Shown: positions 1 through 8,476 of the stretch, one piece after another
How the letters are laid out: each line of letters opens with the position of its first letter
Numbering within the stretch: the first letter of the stretch is position 1
Source: Pseudomonas sp. SLFW
GTDB taxonomy: Bacteria; Pseudomonadota; Gammaproteobacteria; Pseudomonadales; Pseudomonadaceae
Length of the DNA stretch: 51,832 nt
NCBI RefSeq assembly: GCF_009905615.1
Contig: NZ_JAAAKW010000028.1
Span: forward strand, 1 to 51,832
Direction: 5' to 3'
Made by a program: the position numbers and the translations under genes
The notes under the pieces: generated by a model
What the model was told of the DNA's origin: nothing
The model's database searches: none
What the model saw: the letters and a program-made list of their open reading frames with translations, nothing else

Positions 1-129
1 CCCCAAGCCCCCATCGAACGCGACCTGACGATGCAGCGCTGGCTCAACACCTACCAGCATCCGATCCCGGATTTTTATGACCAGAAGAAGGGGGGGAGTG
101 TGTCGGGGAGCAGTTCGGGGAGTAATTGA
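1..129 (+). CDS. 3' end of an unidentified gene (partial)
   Basis: The reading frame is open from the first base and ends at a TGA at 127-129, giving the last 42 residues of a protein. The visible part is polar, contains RWLNTYQHPIPDFYDQKK, and finishes in a Gly/Ser-rich tail (GGSVSGSSSGSN). I do not recognise the family. It converges on pprB with a REP pair between them. The tail looks like a flexible C-terminus. Nothing links it to the Tad genes that follow. Confidence 0.55.
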   Translation, partial: PQAPIERDLTMQRWLNTYQHPIPDFYDQKKGGSVSGSSSGSN

Positions 130-164
130 GCGGTAGCGCGCTGACCCCGAATCTGACGCAGACC

Positions 165-252
165 TGTAGGAGTGAGCTTGCTCGCGAGGCGTACGAACAG
201 TTACATCCAGGGCGACTGACATAACGCCATCGCGAGCAAGCTCACTCCTACA
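165..252. repeat. REP inverted pair (REPIN), family A
   Basis: Two 23-bp arms (165-187 and 230-252) are exact reverse complements and begin TGTAGGAGTGAGCTTGCTCG. They are separated by 42 bp of unrelated sequence. The same arm recurs at 9615-9703 and, with small changes, at 35839-35928; a relative stands alone at 13498. It lies between two convergent genes, the usual place for Pseudomonas REP doublets, which are mobilised by RAYT (TnpA-REP) proteins. No RAYT gene is in this window. Confidence 0.9.
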
Positions 253-289
253 ATCCGGCGCCAAGTCCAGATATCAGACGCTTGGACGC

Positions 290-1051
290 TCAATGCGCCG
301 TCACCCGCCCGCGTGCGGCACTGGGTGACAGGGCCAGGGCCAGTTGGGTGCGGTTGTGCATGTGGGTCAGGCGCAGCACCTGCGACACATAGAGCTTCAC
401 CGTGTTTTCGGTGATGCCCAGTTCGCAGGCGATCTGGTAGTTGGTCTGGCCTTTGCTCACCAGCCTCGCGACGTCGAGCTGGCGTGGGGAAAGCTGTTCG
501 AAGATGGCGGGCATCTCGAAGTCGCCGTCGCTTTCAGCCTGTGCGGGCTGGGCGATCTGGCGGGATTTGTCGAGGTCCTGGCAGAGGTCGTCGATGGACG
601 CGGCGAGGAACTGCAACTTGTCGTTGAGATGGCCCAGGTGCTGGACGTTCTTGACCCGTTCTTCCAGCGAATCTTCCTGCCGCCGTACGCCTTCGAGCAG
701 CTCGTTCAGGTCGACGGGTTTTTGGTAGTAATCGGCGATCCCCGCACGCAGGGCCTTGATAACGTCCTGTTTCTCGGCGCGGCCCGTGAGCATGATGGAC
801 TCGAAGATGCGCTTCTTGCCCGCCAGCAGTTTCAGGGCCTCCACCAGTTCGATGCCATTAAGCCCCGGCATGTCCAGATCGCACAGCACGATGGCGATGG
901 CGCTGTCGTCGCGGAACCGTTCCAGCGCCTCACGGCTGGAGTAACAAGGCACGCAACGGTAACCGCTGCCCTCCAGAAACTCGCTGATCTCATCGACGAT
1001 GAGCGGTTGATCGTCGACCACTAGAACCTTTATTGCCGATTGCTTATTCAC
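290..1051 (-). CDS. pprB: PprB response regulator, LuxR-type
   Basis: This 253-residue two-component regulator has a receiver domain (residues about 7-125) with acidic pocket DD13-14, phospho-acceptor D58 in CDLDMPG, and K111 in the QKP motif. A short linker leads to a LuxR/FixJ-type helix-turn-helix at about 187-240 (LSPRQLDVARLVSKGQTNYQ). In P. aeruginosa PprB, activated by the kinase PprA, switches on the Flp/Tad pilus, the BapA adhesin and Cup fimbriae. Assignment rests on the domain order and on the neighbours: fppA upstream on the same strand, then divergent tadF and pprA. GGGAG lies 10 nt before the ATG. It probably controls the pilus genes here too, but the major pilin operon is not visible. 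Confidence 0.9.
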   Translation of the reverse strand: MNKQSAIKVLVVDDQPLIVDEISEFLEGSGYRCVPCYSSREALERFRDDSAIAIVLCDLDMPGLNGIELVEALKLLAGKKRIFESIMLTGRAEKQDVIKALRAGIADYYQKPVDLNELLEGVRRQEDSLEERVKNVQHLGHLNDKLQFLAASIDDLCQDLDKSRQIAQPAQAESDGDFEMPAIFEQLSPRQLDVARLVSKGQTNYQIACELGITENTVKLYVSQVLRLTHMHNRTQLALALSPSAARGRVTAH

Positions 1052-1202
1052 GCGCTACTCCCTGCTGCGACTACGGCTGAACCGGGCCCGGTGCCTTGCC
1101 TATCCTTTATGGCAACCACTGTAGGACAGTTCTCTGCCCGGACGTAGGAACAAACCTAGACTCACTTTCGGACTATGTACATAGCGTGTGATGGCAATTC
1201 GA

Positions 1203-1673
1203 CTAGTGGACCCAAATGAGGGTAGCGATGCACCCCAAAAACAGGAAAGGCACGAAGGGCTGCTTTGTTGACGTTTCGGGCGACAGCTGTGGATAACGCA
1301 TCCTGACCCGTTGACCCACATGGCGCCACATTCTCTGGCGCACGAGCAACCAGGCCACGCTGGTCACGCCCGCACCGATGAATGTGCCCAGCACCAGCGC
1401 CGTGTCGCTGGCGAGTGCCAGGGCACTCAACAGTTTCACATCCCCTGCGCCGAGCCTGCCCAGCGCGTACCCCGGCAACGTCAGCAACAGCGTCAGCAGC
1501 AATGCCCACCAAGGCTGCGGCGACGGTGCACCCAGCCAGCTTTCACCGTTCATCACCAGATAGAACACCGCGGTCAGCCCGGCGCCGAAGGTCAGAACGT
1601 TGGAAACCCGCCTGGCGCGAGCGTCCTGATCCGCGCATACGGCAAACCACACCAGTAGGAAAAGTAAATTCAT
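1203..1673 (-). CDS. fppA: Flp prepilin peptidase FppA (A24 aspartic protease)
   Basis: This 156-residue integral membrane protein belongs to the short type IV prepilin peptidases, which lack the N-terminal methylase domain of PilD. The two catalytic aspartates of the family are visible: one at D15 or D17 after the first membrane helix, and D78 in the GAGDVKLL motif. Four or more hydrophobic segments follow. FppA cleaves the leader of the Flp major pilin and of TadE/TadF pseudopilins at the inner membrane. It is 151 bp upstream of pprB on the same strand and divergent from tadF, as in the P. aeruginosa Tad locus. Confidence 0.85.
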   Translation of the reverse strand: MNLLFLLVWFAVCADQDARARRVSNVLTFGAGLTAVFYLVMNGESWLGAPSPQPWWALLLTLLLTLPGYALGRLGAGDVKLLSALALASDTALVLGTFIGAGVTSVAWLLVRQRMWRHVGQRVRMRYPQLSPETSTKQPFVPFLFLGCIATLIWVH

Positions 1674-1748
1674 TGGGTAAAAAACGTCCTGTTTTCCGTA
1701 AAGAATCTATGCTCCAAGCACGGTAGCACTGTCAGGGTAGACGTCGGC

Positions 1749-2219
1749 ATGCGCAGGATCGCTCGCAATTTTTCCCCCATCAGGCAACGTGGCGCCGCCG
1801 CCATCGAATTTGCCCTCGTGTTCGTGATTTTCTTCGCGATTTTCTACGCGTTGGTGACCTACAGCCTGCCCTTGCTGATGATGCAATCGTTCAACAACGC
1901 CACCGCCGAAGCGGTGCGCCAGAGCGTGGCCATCAGCCCCGGCAGCGCCACCACACCCGCCGCTTACGCCACCTTGGTCACGACTCAGGCCAAGTCGGCA
2001 TTGACGACACAATTGGCCTGGATTCCGTCGGCGCTCGGCTTCAATCCCACCTCGGATGCCACTGTCAGCTTCGACGGCAAATTGCTCAAAGTCCGGATCG
2101 ATTACCCCAAAAGCAAGCTGACTCAGGTCATGCCGGTGCTGACGCTACCCGGAATCGGTGACGTGCCGAATCTGCCGACCTACCTTTCTGCTGAAGCGAG
2201 CCTGCAACTTGCCCCTTAA
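1749..2219 (+). CDS. tadF: TadF/TadE-like pseudopilin
   Basis: This 156-residue protein has a TadE-type N-terminus: basic residues, then RGAAAIEFALVFVIFFAIFY, a hydrophobic helix (about 15-45) with a glutamate at the position expected in TadE-like pseudopilins. The rest is a periplasmic domain with few cysteines. These proteins are processed by FppA and are needed for Flp pilus assembly. It starts 75 bp from the divergent fppA and its 3' end overlaps the predicted pprA start by 62 bp, so the two are probably translationally coupled. TadE would be the alternative name; position next to pprA supports TadF. Confidence 0.75.
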   Translation: MRRIARNFSPIRQRGAAAIEFALVFVIFFAIFYALVTYSLPLLMMQSFNNATAEAVRQSVAISPGSATTPAAYATLVTTQAKSALTTQLAWIPSALGFNPTSDATVSFDGKLLKVRIDYPKSKLTQVMPVLTLPGIGDVPNLPTYLSAEASLQLAP

Positions 2220-4986
2220 AAATGAAATCCTCAACCGTTGGCTCGGGCGCGGCGATGCACCTTCCGGGCGCGAACCGGAATCCCTGAGTGTCGAGCCCAC
2301 TTCAATCAGTGCGGACTGGCACATGCAGCTGGATCAGGACGGGCATGTCACCAGCATCAGCAAGCCTTTGCGCAGCGCGTTGGGGATGGGGGCGTCGACG
2401 GCGCCGCCGCAGCGTCTGTTGAGCTTTCTGATGCCGAGCAGCGCGCTGGTGGTGGAAGGTTCGCCGCAGGAGTGGCTGGGGCACATGCTCGATCTGGATT
2501 TCAAACGACCGGGCGGCCAGGTGCTGCACACGCGCGGCTGGGTCCAGGCACAGTCGACGAACCTGCCCGGCAGTTGGTTGCTGCAATTGCTCGACATTGG
2601 CGACCTGATGGAAGAAGCCAACGTCGCGCAAAGCCGTCAGCAGTGCTTGCGGGTGGCCGGGCAGATTGCAGAGAAAGTCCGGGGATGCCACATCGACCGG
2701 TTGCAAGCGGTCACCGCCGAGCAACTGGAAGAGCTGGCGCAGAATTATCGGGTGCCGTGTCTGGCGCTGGCGCTCGCAGAACCCAGTGGTCTGGGCTGGC
2801 GCATCTTCGCCCATTACAACGCTCACACCGCGCCGCAGCTGTGGCAGGACGGACAGCGCCTGGGCACCGACCTCGACTCACTGAACGGCACGGTCACGCA
2901 CCAGATTGACTTCGACGCTCCCAGCCACCTCGTGCATCTGCAAAGCGCGTTTGGCAACGCCGAGGGGTTTCTGTTGCCGCACCACAAAGAGGGCTCTGTG
3001 AAGGCGTGGATGTTGTTCGGGTTCTACGATGCCGCGCAACAGGCGCCTGAGCTGGGGGATCGGGAGTGGATGAACCTCTGCTCGGCACTTGCCGGGCCCA
3101 TCCTCTATCGCCATGCCGATCAGGCGCACCGCCATCAACTGGAACGGCTGGCGGTGTTGCAGGACCTGCTAGGCACCGGCTGGTGGGAATTGTTGCCCGA
3201 CACCGACGAAGTGCAGCTTGCTCCTCAGTTGGCGAGAACGCTGGGCCTGCCGGAGACCAGCGACGTGCTGCCCCTTAGCCAGTGGCTACAACTGATCCAT
3301 CCCGCCGACCGTCATGAGCTGGAAAGCCGCCTTGGCGGGTTGCGTGAGCATGGGACGCCGATGTTGTCCTGCGTCCGGTTGCGTGACGATGAGGGCGCTC
3401 ACCCGCCGGTCTGGCTGCGGATTCAGGGGCAGGAACTGGTCAGCGGGCAGGCGCGGCGGGTGCTGGGCTTCATGCTCGACGTCAGCGATATCAAGAATCA
3501 GGAAACCCAGGCCGCAGCTGCTCACGCCCGGCTGGACAACCTCATCGCCAGCTCGCCCGCGGTGATCTACGTGCTGAGCTACGATCGGGGCAGCCTTGAA
3601 CCGACGTTCTTCAGCGCCAGCCTGACGCCGGTGTTGGGCTGGTCCCAGGCGGAATGCAGCGACGGCTTGCTCACCCAATACATTCACCCCGACGACCGCG
3701 ACGTCTGGTTTCAGCGCACACGCCAGTTGTTGCGGGAGGGTGTGGTCAGCTGTCGGTATCGCCTGCGGGACAAAAAAGGCGAGTACCACTGGCTGCTGGA
3801 TGAGGCGCGGTTATTGCGCGATGACTTGGGCATGCCGGTGGAGGCGGTCGGGCTTTGGCTGGACGTCACGGAAGCGACACAGGCCACCGAGCGCGTTAGG
3901 GAAAGCGAAGAGCGTTACCGGATTCTGGTGGAAGATTCTCCTGCGATGATCTGTCGCTACACGCCGGACCTTGTGCTGAATTTCGGCAACCGGCCACTGG
4001 CGGATTATCTCGAATGCACCCCTGCGCAACTGCCGGGTGTGAACCTCGGGGAATGGTTTTCGGCCGAGCAGAAAGAAGCGTTCGTGAAGCGCATCGAAGA
4101 GCTGACCCCGGAATCACCCATGAGCACGTCGGAAATCTGTCTGGAGCTGCCGGGACGCGAGCACGCGTGGTGGGTCTGGGCCGACCGCGGCGTGTTCGAC
4201 GACAGTGGCAAGCTGATCGAGATTCAGGCGGTGGGCCGCGACAACACCGAAATCCGTCGCACCCGAATGCAACTCAACCAAAGCGCCAAAATGGCGACCC
4301 TCGGCGAGATGGCCACGGGGCTCGCGCATGAGATCAACCAACCGCTCAACGTGATGCGCATGGCCGTGGTCAACGTCCTCAAGCGCTTGAGCAACGGCGA
4401 GGTGGAAATCGATTACCTGACCGACAAGCTCAATCGCATCGACACCCAGGTGCAGCGTGCAGCACGGGTGGTCAACCACATGCGGGTTTTCGGGCGTCGT
4501 TCGGAAATCGAGCAGCAACTGTTCGACCCGATCGATGCGGTGGACGGCACGCTGAACATGCTCAGCGAGGGCATGAAGGGCAAAGGCGTCGACCTGCGCA
4601 TCGGTGAACCGGGAGCGCGGGTAAGAGTGCGAGGGCACGTCGATCAACTGGAGCAAGTACTGATCAACCTGATGGTCAACGCCCGGGATGCGCTGCTTTC
4701 CAAGCGCGAAAAAGACCGCGATTTCGAGCCCTGGATCGCTCTGCATGTCGAACAGGACGAGCAGACGCTTTGGTTGATCGTCGAAGACAACGGCGGCGGC
4801 ATCGACCCGCGTCTGCTGGAGAGGATTTTCGAACCGTTCTTCACCACCAAACCGGTGGGCGTGGGAACGGGCCTGGGGCTGTCGGTGAGTTACGGGATCG
4901 TTGAGCAGATGGGCGGCCGTCTGAGTGTCAGCAACTCCAGCGAGGGCGCGTGTTTCCGGATCGCGTTGCCGATTGTGCGGGAGTGA
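2158..4986 (+). CDS. pprA: PprA sensor histidine kinase with PAS domains
   Basis: This large NtrB-like hybrid-free histidine kinase has about 942 residues from a GTG at 2158. An N-terminal region (about 1-310) of unclear fold is followed by three PAS-like segments (about 320-445, 460-575 and 585-700). Then come a HisKA dimerisation helix with H724 in GLAHEINQP and an ATPase domain with N-box (LINLMVNARDALL, about 836-848), G1 (EDNGGGID, about 875) and G2 (VGTGLGLSV, about 900). No transmembrane helix is obvious, so sensing may be cytoplasmic. PprA phosphorylates PprB. The start is uncertain: the GTG overlaps tadF by 62 bp, no strong ribosome site is seen, and a TTG at 2209 is also in frame. 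Confidence 0.88.
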   Translation: MTCRICRPTFLLKRACNLPLKNEILNRWLGRGDAPSGREPESLSVEPTSISADWHMQLDQDGHVTSISKPLRSALGMGASTAPPQRLLSFLMPSSALVVEGSPQEWLGHMLDLDFKRPGGQVLHTRGWVQAQSTNLPGSWLLQLLDIGDLMEEANVAQSRQQCLRVAGQIAEKVRGCHIDRLQAVTAEQLEELAQNYRVPCLALALAEPSGLGWRIFAHYNAHTAPQLWQDGQRLGTDLDSLNGTVTHQIDFDAPSHLVHLQSAFGNAEGFLLPHHKEGSVKAWMLFGFYDAAQQAPELGDREWMNLCSALAGPILYRHADQAHRHQLERLAVLQDLLGTGWWELLPDTDEVQLAPQLARTLGLPETSDVLPLSQWLQLIHPADRHELESRLGGLREHGTPMLSCVRLRDDEGAHPPVWLRIQGQELVSGQARRVLGFMLDVSDIKNQETQAAAAHARLDNLIASSPAVIYVLSYDRGSLEPTFFSASLTPVLGWSQAECSDGLLTQYIHPDDRDVWFQRTRQLLREGVVSCRYRLRDKKGEYHWLLDEARLLRDDLGMPVEAVGLWLDVTEATQATERVRESEERYRILVEDSPAMICRYTPDLVLNFGNRPLADYLECTPAQLPGVNLGEWFSAEQKEAFVKRIEELTPESPMSTSEICLELPGREHAWWVWADRGVFDDSGKLIEIQAVGRDNTEIRRTRMQLNQSAKMATLGEMATGLAHEINQPLNVMRMAVVNVLKRLSNGEVEIDYLTDKLNRIDTQVQRAARVVNHMRVFGRRSEIEQQLFDPIDAVDGTLNMLSEGMKGKGVDLRIGEPGARVRVRGHVDQLEQVLINLMVNARDALLSKREKDRDFEPWIALHVEQDEQTLWLIVEDNGGGIDPRLLERIFEPFFTTKPVGVGTGLGLSVSYGIVEQMGGRLSVSNSSEGACFRIALPIVRE

Positions 4987-4996
4987 GGTTTTTTGC

Positions 4997-7006
4997 TCAG
5001 ATCACCAACTTCGCCTGCCCCAGATTGCAGCTGAGGTTGGCGCCGACGTCCACGGCGTTGAGGTTGACGCCGAGGCCTTTGAGCAAGGGGTCGATCAAGC
5101 CGCTGATCAGCGGGGTCAGCGTGCTGGCCAGCACCTGGTCCAGGGCCGTCGTGATCCCGCTGAGCACCGTCCCCAGATTGCTAAGCAAATCCCCCAATCC
5201 ATTGCTGACAGTGGGTTTGTACATGTTGACCTGAATCCCCGACAGCGCATTCGACAACAAGGCGCTGGTCGGCGTCGTCAGGACGGGGGAGGGAGGAAAG
5301 TACGCCGCCTGATTGATCTCCGGCAGGTTGGGTGAGATGTACGTAAACGGCGTGCCCGTGACGCCCAGCGAAGTATTCAGGCTCACACCGATGCCGCCCC
5401 CCGCAAACGCGGTTCGCGCGCCGCACGTGCCGATACCCAGAACCAGATGGCAGGTCTTGATGCCGATATCCAGCACTGGCAATGGGCCGGGAACCATCGT
5501 GGCCGGATTGGTGCTCGCCGGAAATGCCGCAGCCGGGTCAATCTTGCCGACTTTCAAATCCACGATGGCGGACTGGGTCTGAGTGGTCAGTGATTTATTG
5601 GTATTGGTGGTGCAGGTGTACCCGGTCACATAGCTTTCGGCACTGGTGGCGGTGAGCGCGATGTCGAGGCTGACGCTGTTGCTGCTGTCAGAGAGCCATT
5701 TAAGATCGAGCGTCTGGCACCCGGCACCCAAGAGGCAGGTCACTGAATTGACGACGCCCACAAGATCCAGGTGCAGCAGGCTGCTGACCGTCGGCGTCAG
5801 TGGGGCGATGAGGTTGGTGGCGGCATTGGCCAGGGAGGCGACCCCATCCAGCGCCGGCAGTTTCACGTTCAGCAGTGTCTTGACCTGCGCTGTGCGCACG
5901 TAAATGCGGTTGGGGCCGGTTCTGGGGTTGGGGTCTTTTATCGCGAGTTTGGGGTTGCCTATGGCAGACAGCTGGCCAGGTTCAATCACCTGTACGCGAG
6001 CGTTGACCTGAGCCAGCCCTGCGAGATTGATCGGAAAGTTGGCCACCAGGCCATTCTGTTTGTTCGCCAACTGGGCGAAGCCTTCCACGAGGTCCATCAG
6101 ATTGACCTTGGTGTTGAGCGCGGCGATGTCGGTCCCGCCCTGAACCTGAAGGAGATTGCCCAGCACCACTTGCGTCGAGCCTGCCGCCACCTTGAGCGCC
6201 TTCAACCCGAGCACGGTTGCAGTGGCGCCGAGGGTGCCGTTGGGGTCGAGCACGTTGATTGCTGATTGCAGGAGTTGGCTGACCGCAATGTTGCTGCTCA
6301 ACAGTTGCGTGTAATCGAGGGCCGACAGTTTGATGTCGCTCTTCAACTGATCCAGGTAGCCGAGCAGGCTGATGTTGCTGTTGGCCAGCCCCTGCCAGCC
6401 TGCGACATCCAGATTGACACTGCTGCCCAGAAAACCGCCGATCAGCGGGTTGAGGATGCTCGCGTTGGCGGAATTCAATTGCAGCGTGGTGTTGCGAATG
6501 CTCAGAGCTGCGATCGGTGGAACGCCGGCCGCCACCGCCACCGCACTCAGTTGAACATCGGGTGGCGACGGCGTGGTTTCGAACATCGCACTGACACCGG
6601 CCGCGATGCTGCGTGGCACGCTGTGGCTGACCGTGACCTGAATGGCGTCAGAACGGGTGGCGTCGACCGCGAAGGTGCGTCGACTGTCAGTGCCGACGAT
6701 CAGCATGCCGCAGCGCGTGGCCAAGGTACGGGTGTTGTCGGAAACCGTGAAACCGTTGCGGGTCGCACTTTGGGTGGCGTACGTGCTGGCGGTGTTACTG
6801 CCGGTGCAATCGCCGCCGCGACTGGCAGCCTCCAGCGCCGCCACATCCGCCACGCGCTGCAACGAGCGTTTTTCCATGTAGAGTCGCCCGCTGTCGACCA
6901 CCACCAGGGTGCACAGCAGAGCCAGAGCCAGGGTCAGCGCGGCCATCAATCCTATGGCGCCACGCTGCCGGTCCCGACGTGCGTAGGGGTACATCAGGGG
7001 AGACAT
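4997..7006 (-). CDS. tadG: TadG-like Tad pilus assembly protein
   Basis: This 669-residue protein has a TadG/TadE-type N-terminus: basic residues, then RGAIGLMAALTLALALLCTL as a single membrane helix (about 15-37), followed by VVDSGRLYMEKRSLQRVADV, typical of the Flp-associated TadG family. The long remainder is a Thr/Ser/Asn-rich periplasmic region with paired cysteines. The start at 7006 is chosen because AAGGAG lies 6 nt upstream; an ATG 18 bp further upstream lacks such a site. It converges on pprA, 10 bp apart. In P. aeruginosa tadG lies on the other side of pprB, so the gene has moved relative to that order. Confidence 0.78.
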   Translation of the reverse strand: MSPLMYPYARRDRQRGAIGLMAALTLALALLCTLVVVDSGRLYMEKRSLQRVADVAALEAASRGGDCTGSNTASTYATQSATRNGFTVSDNTRTLATRCGMLIVGTDSRRTFAVDATRSDAIQVTVSHSVPRSIAAGVSAMFETTPSPPDVQLSAVAVAAGVPPIAALSIRNTTLQLNSANASILNPLIGGFLGSSVNLDVAGWQGLANSNISLLGYLDQLKSDIKLSALDYTQLLSSNIAVSQLLQSAINVLDPNGTLGATATVLGLKALKVAAGSTQVVLGNLLQVQGGTDIAALNTKVNLMDLVEGFAQLANKQNGLVANFPINLAGLAQVNARVQVIEPGQLSAIGNPKLAIKDPNPRTGPNRIYVRTAQVKTLLNVKLPALDGVASLANAATNLIAPLTPTVSSLLHLDLVGVVNSVTCLLGAGCQTLDLKWLSDSSNSVSLDIALTATSAESYVTGYTCTTNTNKSLTTQTQSAIVDLKVGKIDPAAAFPASTNPATMVPGPLPVLDIGIKTCHLVLGIGTCGARTAFAGGGIGVSLNTSLGVTGTPFTYISPNLPEINQAAYFPPSPVLTTPTSALLSNALSGIQVNMYKPTVSNGLGDLLSNLGTVLSGITTALDQVLASTLTPLISGLIDPLLKGLGVNLNAVDVGANLSCNLGQAKLVI

Positions 7007-7140
7007 CCAGCACTCCTTCGGCAAAGCCGTCGCTACTCACCCGAGATGCGGGGAGTGTAGCCGGGGGTTGAGAAGTGTGCCGGGTGATGGACGGAATCGG
7101 ACGTTATGTCGACACGAATGCCGAATCGGAGTGAAATCCC

Positions 7141-7229
7141 TGTGGGAGCGAATTCATTCGCGAAACGTCCGTACATGCGACGCATCTGTAGCGTCTGAAC
7201 GATTTTTCGCGAATGAATTCGCTCCCACA
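7141..7229. repeat. REP inverted pair (REPIN), family B
   Basis: Two 24-bp arms (7141-7164 and 7206-7229), exact reverse complements, contain GGGAGCGAATTCATTCGCGA. The same arms recur at 27724-27811, and a degenerate single arm is at 41018. The pair sits between the start of tadG and the end of a lipoprotein gene. The shared GGGAGCGA and TCGCGA ends with family A suggest related REP lineages. Confidence 0.9.
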
Positions 7230-7247
7230 GAGTTAGTTACCCGCACA

Positions 7248-7814
7248 TCAATGGGGCGGGTATTGCTGGAGGATTTTCTGCACGGTCTGACGCAGCGCCA
7301 ATTCCCGCGCGGCCGGGTTGGCGTTGTTGTCGTTCACCACCTGTTCGGTGCTGCCGCGCCAGACCAGTTTGCCGTCCTTGCCGTCGAGCATGTCGATTTG
7401 CAGGGTCGAGACCTTGTAGTCGACGCTGCGCGTCTCACTGCCCATCGGGCCGCCCCAGTAACCGCCCCACGGGTTGCCCCAATAGCCGCCACCGCCGTAG
7501 TTGGTGGTGACCAGTTGTTGGCGGTCTTCGACGATCAGCCAGGCTTGCACTTGAACGTCGGCTTTCACGCCCGACGCGGCCATGCGCAGGCCGCGTTGAT
7601 CGAGCTGTTCACCGACCGACTGCCGAATGCGCTGCTCCGTCAGGTCGCTTTTGATGCGAGGGTCGTTGGGCTGATATTGCAGAGCCGGTTCTTTCCAAGC
7701 CCAGGTTCGATACCCGCCGAAATCGCGCTGTGCGTCGAAGTCACGATTGACCCGATCGGTCTGGCACGCGGCGAGCAGCAGGGCAACACACACGACAGCG
7801 ATGCAGCGGAACAT
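7248..7814 (-). CDS. DUF4136 lipoprotein (first of a tandem pair)
   Basis: This 188-residue protein has a lipoprotein signal peptide ending in LLAAC, so C17 would be acylated. The mature part contains the DUF4136 pattern: FDAQRDFGGYRTWAWKEPAL near the N-terminus, then IRQSVGEQLDQRGLRMA, a Gly/Tyr/Trp-rich insert (GGGGYWGNPWGGYWGG, about residues 107-122), and a terminal helix (LRQTVQKILQQYPP). Family function is unknown; members are cell-envelope lipoproteins. CTGGAG lies just before the ATG. It is 30 bp downstream of a paralogue and is likely the last gene of the operon that starts with the MazG-like gene. Confidence 0.85.
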   Translation of the reverse strand: MFRCIAVVCVALLLAACQTDRVNRDFDAQRDFGGYRTWAWKEPALQYQPNDPRIKSDLTEQRIRQSVGEQLDQRGLRMAASGVKADVQVQAWLIVEDRQQLVTTNYGGGGYWGNPWGGYWGGPMGSETRSVDYKVSTLQIDMLDGKDGKLVWRGSTEQVVNDNNANPAARELALRQTVQKILQQYPPH

Positions 7815-7844
7815 GACGGTTCTCCAGAAAGAAAACAGGAAAGA

Positions 7845-8456
7845 TTACGACGGCGGATAAGCGGTCAGCGCGTGCTGCACGGCCTGGCGCAACGCCTTCG
7901 CCCGCGCCGACTGATCGCCGCCGCTGCCGGTTTCGGCGCTGGCGCTCCAAACGGGCTGACCGCTGCGACCGTCGAACAGGCTGATGCGCACCACCACGAC
8001 TTGCTCCTGATAGGTTCGCACGACCGGCACCGTGGCGTAGCCGCCATAGCCGTTGCGATACCCGTTGTAATAACCACCACCGTAGTACGGGTCGTAATAA
8101 TCGTCACGCACCTGACGAATACGGGTTTCCGTGTGGGTGTCGGCCGCGACGCGCAAATCAGCGGTCTGCGGGTTCTGCGAAGGCCGCAAGCCCCGCTGGT
8201 CGAGACCGTTGCTCACCGCTTCTGCGACCTGCGCCGACTCCGCCCATTGCGTGCCCGGCGGCAACTGACCGTTGAGCCACGTCCAGTTGCGATAACGCCC
8301 GAAATCACGGGGCGCAGCGGGGTAGGCGCTCATGTCGATGGCGTTGGCCGCTTGCGGCGGAGCAGGCGGAATGGCGGCGGAAACGGCCGTGTACGGGTTG
8401 GGGCTCTGACACGCGGCCAAAGCCAGAAAGAGGGGCAGCAAAGCGAGGCGTTTCAT
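7845..8456 (-). CDS. DUF4136 lipoprotein (second of a tandem pair)
   Basis: This 203-residue lipoprotein starts MKRLALLPLFLALAAC, with the lipobox cysteine at C16. It follows the same plan as its downstream neighbour: YPAAPRDFGRYRNWTWLNGQ, then a VSNGLDQRGLRPSQ segment, a Tyr/Gly-rich insert (YDPYYGGGYYNGYRNGYGGY), and a C-terminal helix ending in YPPS. The ATG at 8456 is preceded by GCGGAGACC, and the upstream extension lacks a signal. The pair looks like an old tandem duplication. The function is unknown. It lies 20 bp after cmoM. Confidence 0.85.
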   Translation of the reverse strand: MKRLALLPLFLALAACQSPNPYTAVSAAIPPAPPQAANAIDMSAYPAAPRDFGRYRNWTWLNGQLPPGTQWAESAQVAEAVSNGLDQRGLRPSQNPQTADLRVAADTHTETRIRQVRDDYYDPYYGGGYYNGYRNGYGGYATVPVVRTYQEQVVVVRISLFDGRSGQPVWSASAETGSGGDQSARAKALRQAVQHALTAYPPS

Positions 8457-8476
8457 GATGGTCTCCGCAGGTAGCC

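Noticed and set aside
7141..7229. Insertion-sequence terminal inverted repeats
   Set aside because: The space between arms is only about 40 bp and codes for nothing; the arms match REP elements elsewhere in the window.
7068..8474. Open frame of 468 codons on the plus strand
   Set aside because: Runs antisense through both DUF4136 lipoprotein genes, which have clear lipoboxes and ribosome sites.
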